From the IMG/VR virus record IMGVR_UViG_3300015374_000035, positions 1 to 32,452 of that record: a stretch of 32,452 nucleotides of DNA. The stretch is one strand, 5' to 3'. The notes beneath the pieces are model-generated. The model was not told the DNA's origin. It ran no database searches and saw only the letters and a list, made by a program, of their open reading frames with translations. Shown here piece by piece: positions 16,180-24,562 of the stretch. A program made the translations under genes and the position numbers. Within the stretch, counting starts at the first letter, position 1, and each line of letters begins with the position of its first letter. This DNA is from a virus.

Positions 16180-18765
16180 GTGGAGCCCTGGCTGTCCTAC
16201 AGCGGCACGGAGATCGCGAACGGTGTCCGCACCCTCTCCTATCTGCGGAGGGGTCTCGGTGGGACCTGCTGGTATGTCCCCGCGAGCGGCGCCGACTTCA
16301 ACGACGTGTCGCAGCTCGCCTGCTTCTGCGAGGAGCTGAACGACGGGCCGTACGTGGATCCGGCGACCGACGCCGCTCCGTGGTTCGACGCGGTGAAGCC
16401 TGAGAGCGACAGCTTCCTCGGTCTCTACCCGCTGACGATCGATCTCGTGCCGTCCTTCGGGCGCTACCAATCGCCGTCGGGGATCGTCGGGACGAGCCTC
16501 GGCCGCCTCGTCCGGGGCGGCGCCACGATCCAGGTCCGGGGCTGGCTGATCAGCGCGACGCAGGCCGGGAACGAGTACGGAGAGCGGTGGCTCCTCGCCG
16601 CGCTCCAGGGTGCGTGCGCGAGCGACGGGGGCGACATCGGGACGCTGTGTGTCTTGCCGACCTGCCCCGAAGGCGCCGGCTACAGCGCCGCGAACTACCG
16701 GACGCTCTATCGGGCGGGCCTCGTGGATTACGTCCCGGCGAAGCCTCTCAGTCAAGGCTACGAGTGGTATGTCCGGGAGGTCTCGTTCCAGTTCCGCTCC
16801 GAGCTGCCCTGGATGTACGAAGACGCCGACTCGATCGTGGCGCCGGTGACAGCGCGCCGTGGACTCGTAGCGGGCCTAGCTTCAACGGGCGAGTGGCCCG
16901 GCGAGGCCGGGATCCGGGTGAAGGTCCGGGCGGGCGTGACGCCCGTGGGCCCGTTCAGGATCACCGGGGTGCCGGTCAAGGACTCGTCGCAGCTCCTATG
17001 TGCCGGAGCGGGCGGGCAGTCGGGGGCGACGGCCCTGTGGAATCTGGATCAGAACTGGAAGTCGGACGCGACGCAGGGCCGCGAGGGCGTGAGCTCTGCG
17101 GGGTTCAGCCGGGACCACGACGTCTTCGACCTGACGGGCCATGGTTGGTCCTTGTCGCAGGGGGCGTCCAGCGAGAGCGTGACGTTGGAGCGCTACCAGG
17201 GCGTGAAGTACGCGGCGGTCCGCGGCGCCGGTTGCGGCATCTCCTGCCCTGACTCGGTCGCGTTGTCGGGCGCCGGTGACCTGGACGTGACCGTCGCGTT
17301 CCACGTCGAGTCGTGGGCCTACGGCTCCTCGGGGTTCTACGACCTGGCGTCGAAGTGGGGCGCGGCGGGTCAGCGGTCGTGGCTCCTGCGTTGGAACCGG
17401 TCGACCCGGAACCTGGAGTTCCTCCATAGCACCGACGGCACAGCGACCGTTTCCACCTCGACGTTCCCGTTCGACCCGCACGGTGCCAACGGCTCCACCA
17501 GCATCCCCGAATCGGCGGCGATCAGCGACCGGACCATCTGGTACGTGCGGGTCAACCTGCAGCTCGACACGGGCGCCGCGCAGCATGTGAAACGCTGGTG
17601 GGTCTCGACGAATCCGCTCAACGCCATACAGGTGAAGGCCGAGTTCCTCGCCGGGGCGACGTCGGTGAAGGACTCGACGGCGGCGTGTTGGTTCGGTGGC
17701 AAGGAGGAGACCGGCGGGTACTTCCGGGGCGGGATCTACAAGGGCAGCATCGCCCTCGCCGGGTCCACCAAGGCCGACCCGAACATCCACACCGACGCAA
17801 CCCCTACCGCCGCTACGTTCTCCGACGGCGTCAACACGTGGACGTTCGTCCGGGCGGCGAGCGGGCTGAAGACAGCGTGCGTCTACCGCTCCATGTTCAT
17901 CACCAGCGACGACGGCACCCTCCACCGGCAGATGGTCCTGCAGAAGGGCCCTGACCCGGTGAACCCGGACCTCGGCCAGTTCGCGGCGAACGAGAGCTTC
18001 ACCTGCATCTGGTACGGCAAGTTCTGGGGCACCACGACCGGACAGCTGCTCATGGCCCGCCGCGGCACCACTACGCCTGGTAGCGGCGGCAGCGGTGCCG
18101 GCTGGGAGATCCGCCGTGGCACGACACTCGCGAACCAGCCTGAGGTACTGATCAGCGACGGGTCGGTGTCGACCGGCGTCAACTCCAGTGGCGCGATCAC
18201 GCCCGGGACGCCGGTCGGTGTCGCGCTGGTCCGTGACGTGTCCACCGACCGGCTGATCTGCGTCGTGAACGGCGCCGCGTCCTTCAACGCCACGGATGTC
18301 ACGACCGGGGCGATCAGCGGCGCCGGGCGGCTCACGATCGGCGGTGCGGCGGATTCCCTAGGGAACGTAACGGTTGCCAGTGCGGCGGACAGCGAGTTCT
18401 ACGCCGGGGCGATCATCCACGGGAAGGCCCTGAGCCCTGCGGAGATCGTGGAGCTGACCTCACAGTGGGCGACGGTCGACGCGAGCCTCCCATCTCCTAT
18501 CTCCGCCTGCTTCGACGTCATCGCCAACCTGGACGCCGGGGAGGAGCTCACCCTCGACGGCGCTACACACGAGGTCGTGGTCCGCCGCTCCAGCGATGGT
18601 GTGGTGGTAGGAGGCCTGGCGAACCTGGAGATCGATGGGCCGCTGACCTGGCCGGAGATGGGGCCCTGCTCAGATGTGTGCTGGTCGGTGGACTTCGGCC
18701 ACGCCGACACCGATGTGGGCGCGGGGGTGCTGGTCAGCATCGACCAGTTCAACCGGGAGATGTAG
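16180..18765 (+). CDS. distal tail (Dit-like) protein with two lectin-like insertions
   Basis: The 861-residue product lies where the distal tail protein is expected. Residues 1 to about 285 look like a Dit N-terminal ring domain (several Cys, strands, and a final KVRAGVTPVGPFRITGVPV segment), and the last roughly 100 residues (DVIANLDAGEELTLDG, then GPLTWPEM) look like the end of the same galectin-type domain. Between them about 480 residues are inserted, which read as two concanavalin/LamG-like beta sandwiches: about 345-530 (DVTVAFHVESW, WLLRWNRSTRNLEFLHS, GGIYKGSIALAG) and about 533-763 (FTCIWYGKFWG, GWEIRRGTT, FYAGAIIHGKALSPAEIVEL). LamG-type domains bind carbohydrates or host surface. 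Domain boundaries are estimates. Confidence 0.65.
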   Translation: MEPWLSYSGTEIANGVRTLSYLRRGLGGTCWYVPASGADFNDVSQLACFCEELNDGPYVDPATDAAPWFDAVKPESDSFLGLYPLTIDLVPSFGRYQSPSGIVGTSLGRLVRGGATIQVRGWLISATQAGNEYGERWLLAALQGACASDGGDIGTLCVLPTCPEGAGYSAANYRTLYRAGLVDYVPAKPLSQGYEWYVREVSFQFRSELPWMYEDADSIVAPVTARRGLVAGLASTGEWPGEAGIRVKVRAGVTPVGPFRITGVPVKDSSQLLCAGAGGQSGATALWNLDQNWKSDATQGREGVSSAGFSRDHDVFDLTGHGWSLSQGASSESVTLERYQGVKYAAVRGAGCGISCPDSVALSGAGDLDVTVAFHVESWAYGSSGFYDLASKWGAAGQRSWLLRWNRSTRNLEFLHSTDGTATVSTSTFPFDPHGANGSTSIPESAAISDRTIWYVRVNLQLDTGAAQHVKRWWVSTNPLNAIQVKAEFLAGATSVKDSTAACWFGGKEETGGYFRGGIYKGSIALAGSTKADPNIHTDATPTAATFSDGVNTWTFVRAASGLKTACVYRSMFITSDDGTLHRQMVLQKGPDPVNPDLGQFAANESFTCIWYGKFWGTTTGQLLMARRGTTTPGSGGSGAGWEIRRGTTLANQPEVLISDGSVSTGVNSSGAITPGTPVGVALVRDVSTDRLICVVNGAASFNATDVTTGAISGAGRLTIGGAADSLGNVTVASAADSEFYAGAIIHGKALSPAEIVELTSQWATVDASLPSPISACFDVIANLDAGEELTLDGATHEVVVRRSSDGVVVGGLANLEIDGPLTWPEMGPCSDVCWSVDFGHADTDVGAGVLVSIDQFNREM

Positions 18766-20757
18766 GTGACGGCGGTCGACCTGATCCCGAACGTGGAAGT
18801 CGCGTTCCCGGGTTACTGGTCTGTCGTGGGCGGTGCCACATCCATCGGGGTCCTCACCGACGGGAAGTCGGCGTCGTACATCCAGTTCAACGCGGGCGGG
18901 CAGCCACTCTCCGGGCCGGTGTACGAACTGACGTCGGTGACGTTGGGCGCGTTCCAAGCTGTAGCTGGGCTACGGGTTCGGGCCTGGGTCCTCGGCCTGA
19001 CCTACACCCCGGCGTTCGGCGCGCCGGCGGAGTTCCGTATCGACGCGGTTGCGGGCCCGAACTTCACGGCGAGGCTCATCTTCGAGGACACGGTTTGCAA
19101 CAGTTCGGCGGCTGCCGCGACACCGAACGACTGCTACACCCAGGCGGACGTCCCGGGGATCCTTCGGTCGCGCTGGTGGTCGCACTCGGGGACCGGGTTG
19201 CAGTGGGCGCAGGCCGACCTGGATGGGCTTCGGCTCCAGATCCAGAACCTCCTCGGGGGTGGGACGGCCCTGTTCCAGGTTGCGGAGATGGCGGTCGAGG
19301 TCGATGTCCGCAACGCGCCGACGGTGACGGTGAACCCGGGTCTGGTCTCGTCGGTCGTGCCGTTGCTGACCTGGGTGTCGTCCGATGCTGATGGTGACGC
19401 TCAGGGCCTCTGGGAGGTAGCGGTTTTCACCGCGGCGCAGGCCGCGGTCGGCGGGTTCGATCCGGCGACGAGCCCCGCGACCTACAGGTTCTCGGGGACG
19501 GGCCCCACCCAGTCGGCCGTGCTCGGCGTGAACCTCACGGTCGGTCAGACCTACGCCACCTATGTCCGGGTGGGGAAGGTCATCGGGCTGGACGACAACG
19601 GGTATCGGTTCGCGCCGCCGCACCTGTTCGAGTTGTGGGGCCCCTGGGCGTCGTCGTCGTTGACGGTGATCGACACCGACCCGATCGCCTACCGGCCCTC
19701 GGTGTCGGAGGCGGTCCTCGACTGCCACGACTGGCGGGTCCTCATCGCGCCTCGGGGCGGCAGCTCGATCCTGGTCGAGTTGCCCTGGCGCGAGATCTCC
19801 TGGTCCCGGCGACTGCAGGAGGTGAGCGAGGCGCAGATCACGTTTCCGTGGGCCGACTGCGGCCCGGCGGTCCTCCAGCAGGTAGCGGATGTACGCCGGT
19901 GGGTCCATGAGCTGCAGATCTGGCGCGACTCGATCGGGGGGGACATGGTCGAGTGGGTGGGGCCCTACGCCGGCCGGAGCCGCCCGAACCGCGACGACGT
20001 GACGTTCCGGGCCCGGGACTGGTGGTCGCTGCTGGAGCGGCGCCGATTGCACTCCACGCTGACGGCCGTCGGCGTGGACCTTGCCACGGTCTACGCGGCC
20101 GTCGCGAACGACGCCTTGGCCGTCGACAACAGCGCAGGCGTGGAGCTGGCGATCCGGGCGACGACGATCATCGGGGACCGGTCCTTCTCGGAGGGTGAGA
20201 AGCTGCGCGCGGCGGATCTCCTACGCGAGCTAGGACGCAACGGTGTCGACTGGACGATGGTCGGCCGGACACTCCTCGCAGGCGGGATCGAGCTTCCCGT
20301 CGACGCGTTGACGCTGCTCATCGACGAGCATGTCCTACAGGGCAACGGAGACGAGACCGGCGAGAACGACACCAACGACGTGACCATCGTCGGGAAGCTT
20401 GTCGACGACGTGCAGACCTACGGCTACGCCAGCGTCATCGACGAGCGCGGGGTCCTGGAGACCGTCGTCGCGGCGAGCGACATCGAGGACACGCTCGCGG
20501 CGACTGCGTTCGCCAACGCGACGCTCGCCCTCGCGCAGACCGGCGCGGATACGTGGAAGTTCCAGCTCGATCCCCGAACGCAGGTAGGGCTGGCGTCGCT
20601 CGTTCCGGGCGCCCGGTGGCCGGTGAACCTACCGTCCCTCGGGCTGATCACGACCCTGCGTCTCGCGCAGGTCGACGTGACGATCACGAAGGACGACGGC
20701 GGCGTCAGCGAAACGATCGAGTGCACCCTGCAGTCCTTGGGGCTGGAGGAAGCATGA
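18766..20757 (+). CDS. baseplate hub / tail-associated protein (ReqiPepy6 gp37-like)
   Basis: The 663-residue product begins immediately after the preceding stop. Residues from about 340 to the end carry the phage hub pattern WREISWSRRLQEVSEAQITF, then HELQIWRDSIGG, VEWVGPYAG and RARDWWSLLERR, which is typical of the actinophage gp37-like minor tail proteins related to gp27-type hubs. Ahead of it are a beta-rich domain at about 1-180 that looks like a jelly roll (possible carbohydrate binding) and a fibronectin-III-like domain at about 188-302 (PLLTWVSSDADGDAQGLWEV, YATYVRVGK). It probably forms the tail-tip hub below the Dit ring. The stop overlaps the next ATG (ATGA). Confidence 0.7.
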   Translation: MTAVDLIPNVEVAFPGYWSVVGGATSIGVLTDGKSASYIQFNAGGQPLSGPVYELTSVTLGAFQAVAGLRVRAWVLGLTYTPAFGAPAEFRIDAVAGPNFTARLIFEDTVCNSSAAAATPNDCYTQADVPGILRSRWWSHSGTGLQWAQADLDGLRLQIQNLLGGGTALFQVAEMAVEVDVRNAPTVTVNPGLVSSVVPLLTWVSSDADGDAQGLWEVAVFTAAQAAVGGFDPATSPATYRFSGTGPTQSAVLGVNLTVGQTYATYVRVGKVIGLDDNGYRFAPPHLFELWGPWASSSLTVIDTDPIAYRPSVSEAVLDCHDWRVLIAPRGGSSILVELPWREISWSRRLQEVSEAQITFPWADCGPAVLQQVADVRRWVHELQIWRDSIGGDMVEWVGPYAGRSRPNRDDVTFRARDWWSLLERRRLHSTLTAVGVDLATVYAAVANDALAVDNSAGVELAIRATTIIGDRSFSEGEKLRAADLLRELGRNGVDWTMVGRTLLAGGIELPVDALTLLIDEHVLQGNGDETGENDTNDVTIVGKLVDDVQTYGYASVIDERGVLETVVAASDIEDTLAATAFANATLALAQTGADTWKFQLDPRTQVGLASLVPGARWPVNLPSLGLITTLRLAQVDVTITKDDGGVSETIECTLQSLGLEEA

Positions 20758-21458
20758 GGCAGTTCCCGCAGCCCACTGAGCCGCCCCGGGCGATCGCCCT
20801 CGCGTTCGAGCAGATCCGCCGGCTCCGCTCCGAGCTCCTAGCGCTCGTAATGGATGATCGGACCCGGCTCGGGGCGGTCGTCCCGCCTGGGGGCATGCTC
20901 CCGTTCGGCGGGGCGGCTGCGCCTGCCGGGTGGTTGCTTTGCTCGGGTGCGGCCGTGTCCCGTGTCACGTACGCCGACCTGTTCGGCGCCATCGGTATCG
21001 CGTGGGGCGCGGGCGACGGGTCGACGACGTTCAACCTGCCTGACCTGCGTGGCCGTGCGCCATTCGGGCTGGACAACATGGGTGGTGTCGACGGCGGTCG
21101 GCTCTCGGTCGCGAACACGCTCGGGACCGGAGGCGGCGCCGAGAACGCGCTCCCCGCGCACGTCCACGATCTCGCGCACGGCCACGGCGGCGGCTCGACC
21201 GGCGGGTTCGGCGAGACCAGGAACGTCGAGGACACTGGAGGGTTCATACCCGGCGTCCGCGACCCGATCGTCAGCGCCCATACAGGCGGTGGAGTCGGGT
21301 ACTACGCCCGCGAGGTCACCCAGATCCTCAAGGTGAACATCGGAGCGGCGCCGCATTCGCACACGATCTCGAACGCCGCGGGGAACACGGGGAGCACCGG
21401 GTCGGGCGCGTCGACGATGCCCCCCTATGCGCTCGTGAACTGGATCATCAAGTCGTAG
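20754..21458 (+). CDS. tail fibre / collar-domain protein
   Basis: The 234-residue product starts by an ATGA overlap. After a short helical N-terminus, residues from about 42 to 110 match the phage tail collar domain: GGMLPFGGAAAPAGWLLCSG, then TYADLFGAIG, GSTTFNLPDLRGRAPFG. The rest is Gly- and His-rich (PAHVHDLAHGHGGG, APHSHTI) and ends with MPPYALVNWIIKS, the usual closing sequence of such fibre tips. Paired His residues in these tips can bind metal in short tail fibres such as T4 gp12. It is likely a receptor-contacting tip protein. The upstream open frame is a shadow of the hub gene. Confidence 0.8.
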   Translation: MRQFPQPTEPPRAIALAFEQIRRLRSELLALVMDDRTRLGAVVPPGGMLPFGGAAAPAGWLLCSGAAVSRVTYADLFGAIGIAWGAGDGSTTFNLPDLRGRAPFGLDNMGGVDGGRLSVANTLGTGGGAENALPAHVHDLAHGHGGGSTGGFGETRNVEDTGGFIPGVRDPIVSAHTGGGVGYYAREVTQILKVNIGAAPHSHTISNAAGNTGSTGSGASTMPPYALVNWIIKS

Positions 21459-21473
21459 AACGGGAGGTCCCGG

Positions 21474-22364
21474 GTGCCAGTCCACCCGCAAGCTGTGTGG
21501 TGCCCGATCGACGGCGTTTCCGGTGAGAGCTACGAGCCGGGCCGACCGTTCCGCGATGTCCTCCACACGACCGAGGTGAAGGGCATCTACCGGTACAGCC
21601 CCAGCTCCTACTTCGGGCACCGGCATGTCCCCCACGCGACGATCGACCCGGAGAAGATCGCTCAGCACCTCGACACGTCCTACAGCGCCTACGCCCTGGA
21701 GAACGACGCCGGTGGGGTCGAGACGAACCGGTGCGGCGCGCTCCAGGTCGAGATCATGTGGACTGCGTCGGACGGGCCGAACCTGCCGCCGGAGATCATC
21801 CGCAACGTGAAGCGGTGGCTCGACTGGACCCGGGCCGTGCACGGCACCCAGCCCGTCCCGATCGACCAGTTCCACTACTACCTGCCGGAGGACGGCTGGC
21901 GTCTCGGCTTCGAACCGTGGCGGATGACGCCCGACGTGTGGCTCAGCTTCAACGGTCTCTGCGGGCATCAGCACCTCCCGGAGAACGAGCACGGCGACCC
22001 GGGGAAGATCCCGCTGGCGCCCCTATGTCCGCTACCACCAGCGTTGGAGGACGACGAGATGGGACTCGTGGTGCCCGACTGGGCTCGGCCGATCGACGCG
22101 GCCGGCTCGACCTACCCGGCCTATGGATGGCAGAAGCCTTACTTCCGGCTCTGGTATGGCATCAACCTCGACGGCGACTACGGGCAGCGGCCGAACCCGT
22201 TTGGCCTCCCGTGCGAGGAGATCGACTGCACCGGCTGGCTGGACGGCCACGGCGCCGCGCTCGGCCCGACGATGGCGGACAACGGCCGCAAGGTGACGAT
22301 GCTGCGCGACGACGGCGCCCCGTTGACGTTCCTCACGGGCCACTCGAACGATGAGGGCCGCTAG
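21474..22364 (+). CDS. endolysin: N-acetylmuramoyl-L-alanine amidase (Amidase_2/PGRP-like)
   Basis: The 296-residue product has an N-terminal amidase domain of about 190 residues. His31 in VLHTTE and the GHQHLPENEHGDPGK segment (His165 and Asp175) are the expected zinc ligands, and the HVPHATIDPEKIAQHLD segment is typical of the fold. It should cut the bond between muramic acid and the stem peptide. The C-terminal about 100 residues, with many aromatic residues and Cys (CEEIDCTGWL), look like a separate binding module of unknown family. A GGGAGGT precedes the GTG start. It is the last gene of the late module and I see no adjacent holin gene. Confidence 0.85.
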   Translation: MPVHPQAVWCPIDGVSGESYEPGRPFRDVLHTTEVKGIYRYSPSSYFGHRHVPHATIDPEKIAQHLDTSYSAYALENDAGGVETNRCGALQVEIMWTASDGPNLPPEIIRNVKRWLDWTRAVHGTQPVPIDQFHYYLPEDGWRLGFEPWRMTPDVWLSFNGLCGHQHLPENEHGDPGKIPLAPLCPLPPALEDDEMGLVVPDWARPIDAAGSTYPAYGWQKPYFRLWYGINLDGDYGQRPNPFGLPCEEIDCTGWLDGHGAALGPTMADNGRKVTMLRDDGAPLTFLTGHSNDEGR

Positions 22365-22440
22365 GACCCCGTCAGGAACCGTCCTCGCCGGGCCCTAGCG
22401 CGCTATCGTTTCTCTTGCCCCCGTGGTCCTCGGGTCCGGT

Positions 22441-22452
22441 GGCTCCTTTCGA
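22441..22452 (-). promoter_or_regulatory. start-associated sequence TCGAAAGGAGCC, inverted copy
   Basis: The minus strand carries TCGAAAGGAGCC here, the exact inverse of the copy at 22579-22590, and together they bound a 150-bp segment. No start codon or believable gene follows on the minus strand, so it is not an obvious ribosome site. Confidence 0.45.
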
Positions 22453-22457
22453 GTAGG

Positions 22458-22486
22458 CGGCCCACCTGGAAACAGGTGGGCCGTTT
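22458..22486 (+). terminator. rho-independent-like terminator after the late operon
   Basis: CGGCCCACCTG (22458-22468), loop GAAA, then CAGGTGGGCCG (22473-22483) forms an 11-bp perfect stem, followed by TTT and then GCTG. The stem is very strong but the U tract is short, as is common in GC-rich actinophages. It lies 94 bases after the endolysin gene stop. The preceding 22365-22457 holds nothing else recognisable. Confidence 0.7.
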
Positions 22487-22499
22487 GCTGTCGGTAGGC

Positions 22500-22532
22500 C
22501 TGCACACTGGAAACGCGTTTCTCGGTGTGCGG
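22500..22532. repeat. 33-bp imperfect dyad, copy A (candidate operator)
   Basis: A 33-bp element whose reverse complement matches 30307-30339 at 30 of 33 positions. It has a perfect 12-bp palindrome GAAACGCGTTTC (22510-22521) framed by GCACAC (22502-22507) and GTGTGC (22525-22530). The two inner spacers differ in length by one base, in both copies in the same sense. It sits between the terminator and the first early gene, in the place of an operator or leader hairpin. I see no good -35/-10 pair next to it. Confidence 0.65.
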
Positions 22533-22578
22533 CACCGGCCGAGACTCACGGGCGCGCGATAGCCTTTTGCCGCTCTCG

Positions 22579-22590
22579 TCGAAAGGAGCC
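22579..22590 (+). promoter_or_regulatory. start-associated ribosome site TCGAAAGGAGCC
   Basis: TCGAAAGGAGCC contains a perfect AAAGGAG Shine-Dalgarno sequence and ends 5 bases before the ATG at 22596. The same 12 bases lie 5 bases before the ATG of the gene at 28498, and an inverse copy lies at 22441-22452. Confidence 0.6.
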
Positions 22591-22595
22591 AACCG

Positions 22596-23483
22596 ATGAC
22601 AACCGAGAGCCAGGATCAGGAACGTCGTCTCGCCGAGGAGTTCGAGGAGACCGACGCGTTCGAGTTGCCGCCCGATGAGGAGTGGGACTCCTACAACCTC
22701 ACGGATGTCAGCCAGGGGAACCGGGCGGTGCGTCTGCTCCGCCGGATGCTGAGGAACCGGCGGGAGGTCACGGACCTCGCCGCTGTGGAGTACGCCCGCC
22801 TCGACCGTGTGTACCAGGGGAAGCGGGCGGAGATCGACCAGTTCGTCCTCGACCGCCTCGGGCGGCAGGACAAGGCCGAGCCGTGGCTGATGGGGCAGCT
22901 CAAGTCGCTGGCGAACCGGGAGCTGGACGAGCGGCTGGCCGAGAACCCTAGGGCCAGTAAGACGGTCCACTTCGTTGGGGCTCACGTCTCCAGCCGCAAG
23001 GTTGGGGGGCAGCCCGAGGTGATCGACCACGACGAGTGGTTTCCGTGGGCGGTCGATCACGAGGAGGTCGATCGCGAGTCGAAGTGCTGGCTGCCCTATG
23101 AGGTGCTGGTCCTGATCGATCAGCACCTGGGGGACCTGGACGCGACGCTCGTGGCCGACATCGACCGTGCCCGTGCCGCCCGCGCGGAGGAGCGGGTCAT
23201 CTACGCGATGGACCTGCGCCGCCGCCACATCGAGGACCTGCGCGAGCAGATCGCCGTGGCCGAGGCCGCCGGGGCGAAGCCGCACTTCAAGCAGTGGGAA
23301 GAGCGCTACCGCTGGGTGGAGGGCACACCCGAGTTGCGCGACGCCGACTACGGCAACGTGGTCGAGGCCGGGGTCCCGTCGGCCTGGTATCCGATCGGGA
23401 CGCTGGAGGTCCTACCGGTGCCTGGGGTTGGGCGTCGTGAGGTGGGTCGGAACCTGACGCTCGTGATCGATGAGGAGGGCTAG
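22596..23483 (+). CDS. Gam-like host-nuclease inhibitor / DNA-end protection protein
   Basis: The 295-residue product resembles the Mu Gam family. Residues about 35-125 are a long helical hairpin (LLRRMLRNRREVTDLAAVEY, KRAEIDQFVLDRLGRQ), followed by the beta segment KTVHFVGAHVSSRKVGGQPE and then DHDEWFPWA, which is the usual Gam order. A helical continuation (RARAARAEERVIYAMDLRRR) and an extra C-terminal beta-rich domain make it longer than Mu Gam. Such proteins bind double-stranded DNA ends and block RecBCD or AddAB-like nucleases. Its neighbour is an ERF annealing protein, giving a recombination pair. The ATG has the strong TCGAAAGGAGCC ribosome site. Moderate confidence. Confidence 0.6.
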   Translation: MTTESQDQERRLAEEFEETDAFELPPDEEWDSYNLTDVSQGNRAVRLLRRMLRNRREVTDLAAVEYARLDRVYQGKRAEIDQFVLDRLGRQDKAEPWLMGQLKSLANRELDERLAENPRASKTVHFVGAHVSSRKVGGQPEVIDHDEWFPWAVDHEEVDRESKCWLPYEVLVLIDQHLGDLDATLVADIDRARAARAEERVIYAMDLRRRHIEDLREQIAVAEAAGAKPHFKQWEERYRWVEGTPELRDADYGNVVEAGVPSAWYPIGTLEVLPVPGVGRREVGRNLTLVIDEEG

Positions 23484-23486
23484 GAG

Positions 23487-24560
23487 ATGCCGACGGTAGC
23501 GGAGACGCAGACTGCCCTTGCGGCCGAGCGGGCGGAGCGGGAACGGGTCGAGGCGGAACTGATCGCCGCGATCGGGGACCGCGACCACTTCAAGGCTGCG
23601 GCCGACAAGCTCATCGAGCAGCGCGACGCCGCGGTCGAGAAGCTGCGTGAGGCCCTAGCGCCGCAGGAGAAGGGTCGCGTCGTCGCGGCCTTGTGCGAGG
23701 CCAGCTTGGAGGTCGGGGCTGTCCCGAAGGGCCCGCCGTCGAAGGAGCTGGGCTACGCCGTCAGGTCCTACGCCGACATCATGGCGAAGGCGCAAGGCGC
23801 TTTCTCCCGAGCCGGGATCGCGATCGTGCCCGATGGGATCGCGGTCGTGGAGTCCTATGACGTGGAGGTCGGCGACCGGGGCAAGAAGTGGCGGCACCGG
23901 GTCTGCGAGTACCGCTGGAAGGTCTGGCACACGAGCGGCGAGTGGATCCCAATCGTGACGATGGGCGAGGCCCGCGACGGCGGCGACAAGGGCCTGAATA
24001 AGTGCCAGACGGCCGCCTACAAGTACGCCGTCATCGCCGCGCTGTCTCTCGGGGAGCACGCCAACGACCCCGACGCCTACGCCGTGCCGGAGGCCAGCGG
24101 GTCCTATGACAGCGAGCCCGCCGTGACGCAGGAGTCGTGGGCGTCGTGGGCGGACGTGCGAGCGGCGCTGCGGGGGACCGAGGAGGGCAAGGAGTTCGGG
24201 GCGTTCCTCGCCGACAACGGCGTGGACCTGTCGAAGATGGGCAGCGTGTCGCAGCGGCTCGCCGACGTGCTGGAGAACAAGGCGCGGGAACTGCTTCAGG
24301 CCAACCAGGCGGCCGCTCGTGAGGCCTCCAGGGCCGTCCACGCCCCGGCGATCCCTTCGGGGACCCCGGCGGACGATGGGGCTGAGACGGCGTCTCAGGA
24401 CGGCTGGGAGCCACAGGAAGGCGACCCCGTGTCGAATCAGCTCCCCGGGACCGCGAACGTCCTGGAGTGCTCGGTCTGCAACCAGGAGCAGATGGGCGAG
24501 ATCGGCGACGCCTGCCTCATCGAGGGCTGCTCCGGCGTCCTACAAGAGACTCCGTTCTAG
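23487..24560 (+). CDS. erf: ERF-family single-strand DNA annealing protein
   Basis: The 357-residue product has an N-terminal coiled coil (about 1-50) and then the ERF core (about 60-195): ALCEASLEVGAVPKGPP, GYAVRSYADIMAKAQGAF, and the hallmark GEARDGGDKGLNKCQTAAYK. ERF proteins anneal complementary strands in phage recombination and repair. The C-terminal half is variable and acidic, and ends in a Cys cluster (CSVCNQEQ, then ACLIEGCSG) that looks like a small zinc ribbon, possibly for contact with SSB or DNA. It starts 3 bases after the Gam-like gene with AGGAG close to the ATG. Confidence 0.8.
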   Translation: MPTVAETQTALAAERAERERVEAELIAAIGDRDHFKAAADKLIEQRDAAVEKLREALAPQEKGRVVAALCEASLEVGAVPKGPPSKELGYAVRSYADIMAKAQGAFSRAGIAIVPDGIAVVESYDVEVGDRGKKWRHRVCEYRWKVWHTSGEWIPIVTMGEARDGGDKGLNKCQTAAYKYAVIAALSLGEHANDPDAYAVPEASGSYDSEPAVTQESWASWADVRAALRGTEEGKEFGAFLADNGVDLSKMGSVSQRLADVLENKARELLQANQAAAREASRAVHAPAIPSGTPADDGAETASQDGWEPQEGDPVSNQLPGTANVLECSVCNQEQMGEIGDACLIEGCSGVLQETPF

Positions 24561-24562
24561 CC

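Noticed and set aside
15355-16755. 466-codon minus-strand open frame (and others at 13743-14639, 14700-15638, 22395-23285)
   Set aside because: They lie opposite strongly supported + strand genes, give Arg/Ser/Ala-rich proteins with no domain, and are typical antisense shadows in GC-rich DNA.
22946-22959. 14-base repeat CCCTAGGGCCAGTA also at 24847-24860
   Set aside because: By rough estimate several 14-base repeats are expected by chance in 32 kb of this composition. Both copies are coding (Pro-Arg-Ala-Ser) with no positional logic.
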